Of a DNA stretch of 64,000 nt, positions 12,691 to 23,602 are shown in pieces. Each line of letters opens with the position of its first letter. The first letter of the stretch is position 1. The translations under genes and the position numbers were made by a program. Source of the DNA: Vigna angularis (taxonomy: Eukaryota > Streptophyta > Magnoliopsida > Fabales > Fabaceae); assembly GCF_016808095.1 (NCBI RefSeq), contig NC_068970.1, forward strand, positions 39,095,630 through 39,159,629. Direction: 5' to 3'. Under the pieces are notes generated by a model. The model had not been told where the DNA came from and searched no databases. It saw nothing but the letters and a program-made list of their open reading frames with translations.

Positions 12691-15550
12691 TTCCAGGATG
12701 CAGTTCACTCAAGTTATTGCTTGAAATGGTTTTGAAACTACACATCACTTGTATATATTCTTTCTAAAGGCTCTGTACAGTACAGTATACAAAATGAGTG
12801 GCTGTTGACATCGGGCAATAGAAAATTAAAATTTGGCTACTCCGCTACTTCTGGATACATATTAGTGTTGTTGTTTAACTTACAAGGCCAAAATGATAAA
12901 TAAAAAGTAAACCATATATATGTTGCAAAACAAGCTGTGTCTGACAGCCTTCAGAGTAATTTTTTTATCAGTAAAAATAATATTTAAACTGCACGCACAT
13001 GAGTTCCTTTTAATGGAAGATGGTTGAAACTCGTTTTAATTTTGTGGAATTCATATATGTGAAAATTATTTTATGAGAACTATTTTAACTGGAGACTCCA
13101 AATCTTTTGTAGCAAGATACTAGTGTGTTAAAAAATGTAAGAATATTTAACCTTGGCTATTATTAAACTATACATATCAAGATTATTTTGTGTCTAATTT
13201 GACCAAAATTTTCGGTAAGCTCTTCTAATAAGTAAAAAATTAAGAAGTAAATAAAATCGGCTTTTGTACATTTTCAAACTCTATTTTCTTCCTTATTCAT
13301 AATCTTTTCATCTTTCATTGATATTATATGTTAACAAATGATATGAGAGGAGTTATTGAACATAGTGATGGCTATGGTCAAAATTAGTTTCTCTTGTGTT
13401 ATCAATTGTCAGTGCAGCAATATTTCTCTAACTGAGCAGTAATTTAATGAGTGTATTTCGTTTAGTGAATTAGGACATATGTGTTTGCATTCTGCGTGTT
13501 GCACTATACCAAGGGAAACAGATATCTGACTCGGCTTTACACCATAAAATGATATCAAAACAACTTCGTTTGGTATTTGCTACCTTAAAATCAATGCATT
13601 AGCAATCTTTTTAATAAAAATAATAAAAAAAAAACAGTGGAAAGATGGTAAAGGTGACCATATCAAATACATGCTGGTCTGGGAATGCAACCTTGATCGC
13701 AGGTTCTTCCTAATGTGTAGCTTTCTTGTAATTCTATGGTATGCATTGTTGTTATACTTTTTCAAGTGATATAACCTATGGTACCCTTACATATTTAAAT
13801 GAACAATGATTAAATTCAATTTCGGCAGAAAATTATGTTTTAAAAAGTCCCTTAAAAAGTTAGAAAAAAATATATATTTAAATTATCATTAATCTTAATT
13901 TTTAAAGTAACAATTGATCCTAATGATAGTATTTTAATAAATTTGAGATCTAAATGTTAAAAAAACGAGATTTCAAAGACAAACTCTTATTTTTTAAGAA
14001 ATGAAATATTGGTTTTAAATTCTCATCCTCTTAGTCTTTCACTAAAAAAATGGAAATGTGATTTTAAAAGCAAACTTTTGTTTTCTTTAACTCTCGTATC
14101 AAAAACTTGTTTTGATATATTTAATATATTAGAGTGTCGAACTCAAGACAATTTTAATATATTTTTCTTCTTCAAAAGTTAAAATCATAAAAATAATTCT
14201 AACTATTATATAGTCTCTATGATTAATATTGGAATCCTAACCCAATGTAATTAACCTGAGACTCTAAGCTACTAATAGATAAAAAAAAAAAAAAACTTAG
14301 TGCTATCTTCTTAGTTTCCTGTATTAATTAGTAGCCAACTATTATTCCTCATATGGTTGTTTGTTATTGTTGTAATAATTATTTGTAATTATGGAACTTC
14401 ACTTGGAAAGAAAGGAATCTTAATGGGATGTCCACTGATTGCGTTACGTCTGAACTATAATCACAAACAAATTAACTCTAATAAGGGAAACATCGGTCCT
14501 CTTTGTTTGAACAACTTTCCAAATTGCTGACCCAATTGACAACAAAATGGTAAAAGTCTTATCTTTTATTTTCAAAAACATCTTTCGCAAAAACGGCTAA
14601 TTTTACGACATTGACCATTGACCATTGACCAAATTGTTATATACCAGATAGCGAGAAACAAGTGGAGACGAAATAATGATAAAAAAAATAAATTAGAAAA
14701 AAAAAAGAGAAGTAAGGTGGCTGTTTATACTTAGAAAGTAGAAAAAACGGCACAATTAGAAGATAAAAGACATAGGTGCGTTAGGACGAGTTTTTAAACT
14801 TGATTTTTGAACGACATTTTTTAATTAAGTTTAAAATGATGCAATGTTTTTGAAAATTTGATCTCAATAATGATAAGTTTACAGCATTAATATAAATTAT
14901 CACCTGAAGACAAGTCGTACTCATAGGTTGAATATAACAACCTACGAGTAAACATCACGAGAAAAAAAAAATTGTTTATCATTAGTCAAGATTAGAGCTT
15001 CTAAACATGTCTATTATATTTAGGGCGTTTCACATGCATTTCCAAGAACCTTCAAAATTTTACAAAATATTCATTACGTACTTATTCAAACGCTTTTAAT
15101 TTTTAAAAAACTAAAAGAAATCTGGCCAAAATTCTTAAAACAACTTTTTTTTTCAATTCTTTACACACTCTCATTTTTCGCATTCTGAATCTCACTTTCT
15201 CTTCTTCCTTTTTGCTCTTATTCCTTACTTTCGCTTCCTTACTCTTTACTTTCAACTACACACAACTTTGTCTTCTTCTTCCTGCAGGTTGAGCTTCGTG
15301 TCCTTTGTATCTAGGTTTGTTTTTCGTCTTCATTCCTCCATTTTCACAGCTCAAAGATTGGTACATTCTTTGGTTTGTTAAGTTTGTTTTCATTTATAGT
15401 ATGTTTATATATGAAGAATAAGATTGGATGTGTAGTTAGGATTTGTATGAGTAGGACGTGTTTTGAACGAGAGAATGGCTTGGTAAATCTAACGAAGGAA
15501 GAATCGAATTTCGAAGTCCGATGCATATGCTTTTCACGTACATTTGGAAA
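12691..15550. other. MACPF 3' region and AT-rich intergenic DNA
   Basis: The first few hundred bases after the TGA at 12690 should contain the 3' untranslated region, but no single poly(A) signal can be chosen. The rest is AT-rich with no credible gene. A triple TTGACC motif occurs at 14611-14630. The 15170-15310 segment is a pyrimidine-rich tract ending in a possible acceptor (CTTCCTGCAG), but no exon follows that I can support. Confidence 0.4.
14611..14630. promoter_or_regulatory. Three tandem W-box cores (TTGACC)
   Basis: TTGACC occurs at 14611, 14618 and 14625 with an exact 7 bp period. TTGAC is the core bound by WRKY transcription factors, and clusters are found in defence-gene promoters. 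No start codon of a supported gene lies close by, so this is a sequence match without proven function. Confidence 0.35.
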
Positions 15551-15559
15551 TCCGATTTA

Positions 15560-16270
15560 AATTATTTTAATTTTAATATATTTATCTTAATGATTTAATT
15601 TTATTTTAAATAGGATTTAAAATTATTTAAATTTTATGTAATTAGAATTTGTTTTATTGTTAATAAAATTTTATTATTTGATACATATATTTATTATGAT
15701 TAATTATATTTTGGTTAAATTTTGTTGTTTTGAATTATTTAATGTTTTAATTCTTTTATACTTTTTTTATTTTTATAATTTTAAGATATTTAGTTATTTT
15801 TTAATGAAATATTATAATTTTATAAGTATATAAATATTTGAATTAATTAAATTTATTTTGAATTAAATATTATTGTTTGTAAATATTTAATATTTATTTT
15901 AAAATTTTTAAATGTTATAGAATTTAAAGTTTTTTATTTGTAATAATATATTAATGAATTAAATAAATTGATAAAAATATTTGTTTTGAATTATTTAATG
16001 TTTTACATGTTTTATAGTTTCTTAATTTTTTATAATTTTAAGATTTTTTGTTATTCTTTTAATGAAATATTAGAATTTATAATTATATAAATATTTTAAC
16101 TAATTCAATTTATTTTGAATTAAAATTATTTGATTTTTAATTATTTAAAATTTATTTAAAATATTTATAATTGTATAGAATTTAATGTTTTATTTGTTTT
16201 ATAGTTTTTTAATTTTTTATAATTTTAAGATATTTTGTTAATTTTTTTAATGAAATATTTGGATTTTATA
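15560..16270. repeat. AT-rich tandem array, unit about 240 bp
   Basis: Blocks containing 'aatgttttat', 'aattttaagatattttgtta' and 'aatgaaatatt' recur at about 15740, 15985 and 16180 with substitutions and small indels, so roughly three divergent units are present. The array ends where the FAR1-like fragment begins. It is non-coding. Confidence 0.6.
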
Positions 16271-16326
16271 ATTAAACTTTGCTATGTAAACGTGTTTTAT
16301 TGTAGTTACATTATGATTATTACTCA

Positions 16327-16685
16327 CTCATCGCCACTACCATATGATTTGTCCCTTAACTTAAAAAGATATTCACATTTTCGGGTGTCATATGTATTAG
16401 GTTGGACATTGAGTTTGTATTTTCTATATTTTTCATCTCTCTCACGTCCTAACAACACTACGTCTTCCTACCAGATTGATCGGTAACTTTATCGAATCTT
16501 ATAATCACCACAACACATCCTAGATCATGTGTAATCCCTCTCACCCATTCAATTTTGAAAAACATTTCATTTGTTGTGAAATGATTTGTCACATCTCCCT
16601 CGGCAACCTCATTTATAAAGGACAAAAAATTTGATAGCATGCTACAATTTATTTGAGAATCCATCTCATAAGAATATTCTTCCAT
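16327..16685 (-). pseudogene. FAR1/MULE transposase N-terminal fragment, frameshifted
   Basis: Read on the minus strand from 16685, the frame contains INEVAEGDVTNHFTTNEMFF followed by EWVRGITHDLGCVVVIIRFD. This is the start of the FAR1-type DNA-binding region found in MULE transposases and FHY3/FAR1 proteins. It then breaks at GRKT near 16458. A one-base shift restores VLLGRERDEKYRKYK and RKCEYLFKLRDKSYG, the next part of the same domain, before a stop near 16327. The catalytic DDE part is absent. The fragment lies between two AT-rich tandem arrays, which could be what is left of the parent transposon. Confidence 0.6.
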
Positions 16686-16829
16686 TTATACTATTATCAC
16701 CTATAACATAAATTTCATCCCTCAATATCTAATACCATTTATAATCATCTAAAAACATATAACATTATTTAAATAATCTACTCAACTTAAAAACAAAACA
16801 CTTTTAATTTTATTATATCATACAAAAAA

Positions 16830-17400
16830 AAATACAATAAATTCAACATTTATAACTAAATTATAAAATCATAAACTAATACAATAAATTAAACATTTAT
16901 AAATAACCTAATAAACTTAAAAACAAAATACCAAAATAATAACACTTAAAGCTACCTAAAAAATTATTTAAAATTTTCATATCAATTTTAAATACCATTT
17001 TTTAATAAATTAAAAAAATTCATACAATTTATTTCTTAAATTTTTTTAAGAAAATAAAAAACTAATAGAATAAATTAAACATTTATAATTAAATAATAAA
17101 ATTATAAACTAATACAATAAATAAAACATTTATAAATAATCTAATAAACTTAAAAAAAACACTAAAATAATAATACTTAAAACTACCTAAAAAATTATTT
17201 AAATTTTTCTTATGAATTTTAGAATTTTTTTTAATAAATTAAAAACAAAATCATACAAATTATTTTATACAAAAGTTTAAAGAAAATAAAAAAGTAATAC
17301 AATAAATTTAAGATTTATAATTAAATTATAAAATTGAAAACTAATGCAATAAATTAAAATTTACCAATAATCTAATAAACTTAATAAAATTAAATTAAAC
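16830..17400. repeat. AT-rich tandem array, unit about 240 bp
   Basis: The string 'taataaacttaaaa' followed by 'acacttaaa.ctacctaaaaaattatttaaa' recurs about every 240 bp (about 16910, 17150 and 17370), with 'aatacaataaatt.aacatttata' between. The unit is different from the array at 15560-16270. It cuts off the Athila 3' ORF at 17390. Confidence 0.6.
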
Positions 17401-17860
17401 ATTTACAATTCTTTCCCTGCAAAATTTCAGTCTTCACAGAACTCAGAAATTCAAATGTAATTTTCTCATAAACAAGATACTTGAGAGCAACAAAAGAACT
17501 CCAATCCAGTTTATTAATCATCCCAAATACCTCCTCCCACATGCCTAATGTTCTCAATGTGTTTTCATCTAAATACCGTGTAGGCACAATAACTCTCTTA
17601 ATCAAAGAATCATACCTTAGCCTTTGTTCTGCATTTTGAAAAACAATACCAAAAGAGTTGTTATCAGGTGAAGAATGTGCTTGTCTGCTTGAACTTGGTT
17701 CAACTTCTGGTATTATTGAAGTTAGTTGTTGCGTCGAGGAAGACGATGGTTGAACAACATTACGACGACTGGGTTGACGTCGTGTCGGAGGCGGTTGCTG
17801 GTTGGAAAGTGTGGTGCTCTGTGTAGGCTTACGTGATGATTGACGGCGGCTACGGTTCAT
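17390..17860 (-). pseudogene. Athila-type 3' ORF (plant transposon protein domain), truncated
   Basis: The frame of 156 residues starts with an Arg/Ser/Pro/Gln-rich low-complexity tail, then reads FQNAEQRLRYDSLIKRVIVP and ends with FEFLSSVKTEILQGKNC. This arrangement (disordered N terminus, then a 'putative plant transposon protein' domain) is typical of the ORF between integrase and the 3' LTR of Athila and Calypso elements. Its position downstream of integrase on the same strand agrees. The domain is cut short where the AT-rich array begins, so the product is not functional. The role of this ORF in intact elements is unknown. An env-like role has been suggested for some relatives. Confidence 0.6.
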
Positions 17861-18135
17861 TTTGCTGGTGTGCGAAATTTGTGACCTAGGGTTGCGGCTA
17901 TCTGCTGTGGAGGAATTGGCTACCAGTGGTGAAACCTAAAAATGTAGAGTAATCTAGAAACTACATCAGATTTCCCCTCTGTTACATTTTAAATTTAACA
18001 TTTTTTTTTTATTTTAATTTTTTTTCTAATAGTTTAGTTATTTTTTTGGTGGTGATCTAAGTGAGACACTGGTCCTATATTTTTCAATATCACCTCCTAA
18101 ATACAATTTTAATCTTTGACTATTTACTCTAAAAT

Positions 18136-19709
18136 TTCTTTCTGAATTAATGTCCGAAATTTCAATTGTACTAAAGGGAAAAACTTTTTTAATAACAAAA
18201 GGACCTAACTACCTAGATTTTAATTTGCCTGGGAATAATTTAAGCCTAGAATTATATAATAATACATGTTGTCCTGGGGCAAATTCTCTAAGCAACAGTT
18301 TTTTATTATGCCATTTTTTTGTTCTTTCCTTATAAACTCGAGCATTTTCATAAGCTTGTAATCTAAATTCCTCTAATTCATCTAATTGCAAAAGCCTTTT
18401 CTCACCTGCATTTGTTAAATTAAAATTCAGCAATTTAATAGCCCAAAATGCTTTATGCTCTAATTCAACTGGTAAATGACATGATTTTCCATACACCAAT
18501 TGATATGGTGACATTCCAATAGGAGTTTTAAAAGCTGTACGATAAGCTCAAAGTATATAATCTAATTTTCTAGACCAATCTTTTCTAGATGAGCTCACAA
18601 CTTTTTCCAAAATTCGCTTCAACTCCCTATTAGAAATTTCCACTTGTCTACTGGTTTGGGGATGGTACGAGGTAGCTATCTTGTGTCTAACACCATATTT
18701 TCTCAAAAGTGATGCAAATGTTTTATTATGAATATGTAAACCTCCATCACTAATGATTGCTCTAGGTACCCCAAATCTAGAAAAAATATGTTTCTTGATG
18801 AAAGAAACCACTACCTTAGCATCATTTCTTGGTAAAGCAACAACTTCTACCCATTTAGACACATAATCCACAGCAACTAATATGTATTGGGTTGAAAAAG
18901 AAAGAGGAAAAGGTCCCATAAAATCTATACCCCCAAACATAAAAAATTTCTACTTCAAGTATATTGTTTAAGGGCATCTCATTTCTTTTTGAAATATTTC
19001 CTACCCTTTGGCATCTATCACAATGTTTAATAAAGTTATAAGCATCTTTAAAGAGGGTAGGCTAATAAAATCCACTTTGTAAGACTTTAGAAGCTGTTTT
19101 TTCAACACTAAAATGTCCCCCATAATCTGACCCATGACAATGCCAAAGAATATTCTCAAATTCATTTTCAGGGACACATCTCCTAATGATACCATCACCA
19201 CATCTTTTAAACAACAAAGGATCATCCCAAAAATAAGATTTAACATCATGCATAAATTGTTTCCTTTGCTGAAAAGTAAGACCATGAGGAATTATACCAC
19301 CTGCTTTAAAATTGGCAAAATATGCAAACCATTGCAAGGAAGTAATAGCTAATAATTTCTCATCTGGAAATTCCTCTGAAATAGGCCTCATATCTTGGTT
19401 CATGTCATTAAATTTCAATCTTGACAGGTGATCTGCAACACAATTTTGCTTACCTTGCTTATCTTGGATTTCTAAGTCAAACTCTTGTAATAAGAGAATC
19501 CACCGAATTAATCGTGGCTTGGCATCCTGCTTAGCAAACAGATATCTCAAAGCAGCATGATCAGTGTAAACAATAACCTTAGACCCAACAAGATAAGATC
19601 TAAATTTATCGAAAGCAAACACTACTGCAAGCAATTCTTTTTCAGTCGTGGCATAATTCTTTTGAGCTTCATTCAAAACACGACTAGCATAATATATAAC
19701 GTGAAACAC
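18136..19709 (-). pseudogene. RNase H C-terminal part and integrase of the Athila pol, broken
   Basis: The frame resumes at 19709 after a shift in an A-rich run. It reads [17 protein letters not shown] and [12 protein letters not shown] (RNase H acidic residues), then [11 protein letters not shown] of the integrase zinc-binding region. A TAG at about 19062 sits where GFYW is expected. Beyond it HCDRCQRVGNISKR completes the HHCC zinc finger. The core follows with [14 protein letters not shown] and QVEISNRE, giving the D, D and E catalytic residues. A TGA at about 18548 replaces the Trp of the [12 protein letters not shown] motif. The C-terminal region with GPF-like sequence ends near 18136. 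Both stops are at Trp codons, so each is one G-to-A change. Confidence 0.85.
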
Positions 19710-21132
19710 TTTTTTCTTTTCTTTGTCCTAATACAGCACCCACAGCATAATCACTAGCATCACACATCATTTCAAATGGTAAAGACCAATTAGGGGCTGT
19801 AATTATAGGAGCAGAAATAAGTTGTTTCTTTATGGTTAAGAATGCTTGCATACATGCCTCATCAAACACAAAAGGAGCTTCTTTTTCAAGAAGATTAGTC
19901 ATCGGCTTTACTATCTTGGAAAAATCTTTAATAAACCGCCTATAAAAACCTGCATGACCTAAAAAACTTCTTACCCCTTTTACATTCACTGGAGGAGGTA
20001 ATTGTTCAATTACTTCTACTTTTGCTCTATCTATCTCAATACCTTTAGAAGAAATGTGATGACCAAGACAAATACCTTCTCTCACCATAAAATGACATTT
20101 TTCCCAATTTAACACTAAATTAGTTTCTTGGCATCTTTGTAATACTAAGGTCAGATTAGATAAGCAAGAGTCAAATGAAGAACCAAAAATAGAAAAATCA
20201 TCCATGAATATCTCAATGCAATTTTCAATCAAATCAGAAAAAATGGAAAACATACACCTTTGAAAAGTTGCAGGTGCATTGCAGAGACCGAATGGCATCC
20301 TCCTGTAGGCAAAGACTCCATAAGGACATGTAAATGCTGTCTTCTCTTGATCTTCAGGAGCTACTGCTATTTGATTGTAACCAGAATAACCATCTAAAAA
20401 ACAATAATATGCATGTCCTGCAAATTTTTCTAGCATTTGATCTATAAAAGGAAGTGGAAAATGGTCCTTTCTTGTGGCTTGATTCAATCTTCTATAGTCA
20501 ATACATACCCGCCACCCTGTGACTTTTCTTGTAGGAATGAGTTCATTATTTTCATTTTTCATTACTATCATCACTCCTTTCTTGGGTACAACTTGAACAG
20601 GACTCACCCACTCACTATCAGAGATTGGATAGATAATGCCCGCATCCAAAAGTTTAATTACCTCTTTCCTTACCACTTCCTTCATAGTAGGGTTGAGTCT
20701 TCGTTGTGGTTGACGTATAGGTTTAAAGTCCTCTTCCAAATAAATTTTATGCATACACATAGTAGGACTAATACCTTGCAAATCTTCAATTTTCCAACCT
20801 ATTGCAGATTTATGCTCTCTCAAAACCCTTAAAAGTTTATCTTCCTCAGTGGTAGTAAGTTCACTGCTCACAATTATGGGATTTAGCTTTTTCTCATCCA
20901 AGAACATGTATTTAAGGTGAGAGGAAAGTTGTTTTAATTCTATCTTGGATGTCTCTTCTCCTCCGTTCTCACTCTTGTGTAGATCTTCTATTCCTCTCTT
21001 GGAATTGAATATTGGCTTGAGAACTTCTAATTGATGAGCACACTTCACCACCTCTTCATCAGTCAAATTTTTATTCAACTCCTTTGCTTCCATTCCTGAC
21101 AATAAAGCTCTCTCTAATGGATTCTTCCTCAC
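19684..21132 (-). pseudogene. Reverse transcriptase and start of RNase H of the Athila pol
   Basis: The frame of 482 residues contains WVSPVQVVPKKG, WRVCIDYRRLNQAT, FLDGYSGYNQI, MPFGLCNAPATFQRCM, the catalytic FMDDFSIFG box (the YxDD equivalent, Phe being usual in this clade) and FLGHAGFYRRFIKDFSK. RNase H starts with [17 protein letters not shown] and is lost at about 19712, where a one-base shift in an A-rich run changes the frame. Upstream, the frame is continuous with gag except for one TAA at 21139-21141. The enzyme would copy element RNA to DNA inside gag particles, but this copy cannot make a whole polyprotein. Confidence 0.9.
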
Positions 21133-21138
21133 ATGACA

Positions 21139-23439
21139 TTATATCTCTTCCAACACAAGAGACTCAATTATTTCAGCCCTGAAACAGTCTTCTTTGTCTA
21201 ATTTATGCTTCACTGCTTCATTTATAGAAAATGTTACTTTTTCATCTGCTACTCTTAACATCAATTCACCTTGTTCTACATCTATCAGTGCTCTTCCTGT
21301 GGCTAAAAATGGTCTTCCCAATATAATTGGGACTTTAGCATCTTCCTCCATGTCAAGAACCACAAAATCAGCTGGAAAGATAAATTTATCCACCTTCACT
21401 AAGACATCTTCCACAATTCCATAAGGATAAGTCATTGAACGGTCTGCCAATTGTAGAGTTATCATAGTAGGCTTCACTTCTCCAATACCCAGCCTTTTGA
21501 AAATGGACAAAGGCATCAAATTGATACTTGCTCTAAGGTCACACAATGCCTTACCCACTGTTATATTTCTAATCTCACATGGAAGGACAAAGCTTCCTGG
21601 ACCCTTCAACTTAGGAGGTAATTTTTGTTGAATTATTGCACTGCACTCCTCTGTGAGCATAATTGTTTCATCTTCTTGAAGCTTCCTTTTCTTTGACAAC
21701 AAGTCTTTCATGAATTTAGCATAACTTGGCATTTGCTCCAATGCTTCAGCAAATGGAATATTAATGTGGAGCTTCTTAAAGACATCAAGAAATCTTGCAA
21801 ATTGCTTCGCTTGTTCTTGCTTCTTCAACCTGTGAGGGAATGGAATTGTAGGGACATACTCACGCATTTTACTCCCACTCTCTTGATTTTTTTCTCCCTC
21901 ATTTGTCTCCTCACATTTTCTCTCAACTTCATGTTTTTCACTCTCTTCTACTGTTTCATCAACTCTTTTATTGTTCTCTCTTTCCATCTCACTCCTTTTT
22001 TCATTCTCTAACACTTTTCCACTTCTCAATTGAATTGCCTTACATTGTTCCCTTGGGTTTGGTATAGTGTCACTAGGAAATGTTCCAGGAGATCTCTTTG
22101 AGAGCTGTCTTGAAAGTTGACCAATTTGATTCTCCAAATTTCTAATTGAAGCCTCCTGGTTCTTGAAATTAGTCCTTGTTTCATTCATGAAATTAGAAGT
22201 TTGCTCCACAAAGGTAGAAGTCTGCGTAGTTAGTTTCTCTAATGCATTTTCCAATGTAGACATCTTGTTTCCTTGATTGCTAGGTTGTGTTTGATATTGA
22301 TATGGAGGCTTTGGTTGATTAGATTGGATTGGATTGCTCCAAGGTCTAGTTTGTTGGTGCCTCCAATTTGCATTAAGGTTGGTAGAAAACTGATTATGTT
22401 GTAGTTCCACTACATTCACTTGTGCCTCTTGTTGAGTGGCCTGACATTCACCATTCTGATGCATTCCTCCACAAAAGTCACACACTGGAGATATTGTATT
22501 AACATTATTTGCTTGCATATTTCCCAACTTCTGAGTCAAATCAGTGATCTGTTGTGTTAACAACTTGTTTTGGGCTAGGATAGCATCCAAAGTATTAACC
22601 TCCAACACTCCAGCTTTTCTATTTTGAGGATCAAACTGCATATTCACTGTGTTGTTTGCCATTAGCTCAAGAGTCTCCAAAGCTTCTTCTGGTGTTTTGA
22701 GATTGAATGATCCTCCACTTGCTGCATCCAAAATTGCTTTAAAAGAGGGTGAAAGACCATTATAAAATATTTGCACCTGTAACCAAACTGGTAGGGCATG
22801 ATGTAGACACTTCCTAATTAGCTCCTTGTATCTTTCCCATGCCTCATATAAAGATTCAGTGTCTTGCTGCACAAAAGTAGTAATCTCGTTTCTTATTTTA
22901 GCTGACTTGGAAGGAGGAAAGTGTTTAGTTACACATTTTGTAGCCATATCCTCCCATGTAGAAATACTCCCTTGAGGTTGTGATTGAAGCCAACTTTTTG
23001 CCTTATCCCGTAGTGAGAAGGGAAACAACCTTAAACGAATTGCAACATCTGAAACTCCATTAATTTTCAAGGTATCACATATTGCCAGAAAATTCTCCAA
23101 GTGAGAATTAGGATCTTCTGAATTTGCACCTCCAAATTGATTCTGTTGAATGACTTGCAACAATGCAGGCTTGATTTCGAAATTGTTAGCTTGAATAGGA
23201 GGTCTCACAATGCTCCCTTGATAACTATTAGGATTTGGCATTGAATAGTCATGAAGAGTCTTTCTAACAGGTTCTTGGTCTGCCATTGTTAATGCCTCCT
23301 TTTCTTGTTCAATTAATCTTTGTTCTTGTCTTCTTTCTCTCTTTCTTCTTCTTGCACTACTTCTATTTCTTTTAGCAGTGCGTTCAATTTTTGAATCGAA
23401 AAGCAATTCTTCTGGGGCAACAGTACCTCGCATAAACAA
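21139..23439 (-). pseudogene. Gag and aspartic protease of the Athila element
   Basis: A 766-residue frame runs unbroken. A basic N terminus precedes a likely alternative start at MADQEPVRKTLHDYSMP. The gag core shows LRLFPFSLRDKAKSWLQ, TWEDMATKCVTKHFPPSK and ESLYEAWERYKELIRKC. A zinc knuckle follows (CDFCGGMHQNGEC). The C-terminal third is a retropepsin-like domain ending in VPIILGRPFLATGRALIDV. Its active-site triplet reads DLRAS where DLGAS is normal for the clade, a change that should abolish protease activity. The TAA at 21139 lies in frame with the downstream RT. In relatives gag and pol are usually one frame, so this may be another acquired stop. Confidence 0.88.
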
Positions 23440-23579
23440 CTAAAAAAAACACAATACTGCAATAGAAATTACGTGACAATAAAATCGAAAAAAAAAATCA
23501 AAAATAAAAACAAAAATTCCCTAAAATCTACAACTCAAATCTTAAGCCAATTAGATCACTAATATCAACAGTAATCAAT

Positions 23580-23596
23580 CCCCGGCAACGGCGCCA
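23580..23596 (-). promoter_or_regulatory. Primer-binding site complementary to tRNA-Asp
   Basis: The minus strand reads TGGCGCCGTTGCCGGGG directly downstream of the LTR end. The plus-strand text ccccggcaacggcgcca is the 3' end of plant tRNA-Asp(GTC), the usual minus-strand primer of Athila elements. It fixes the orientation and the LTR edge. Confidence 0.9.
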
Positions 23597-23602
23597 AAAA
23601 CT

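Noticed and set aside
17390..23439. Intact autonomous gypsy element
   Set aside because: At least two Trp-to-stop changes, an RNase H frameshift, the TAA after protease, a mutated protease site and no 3' LTR rule it out.
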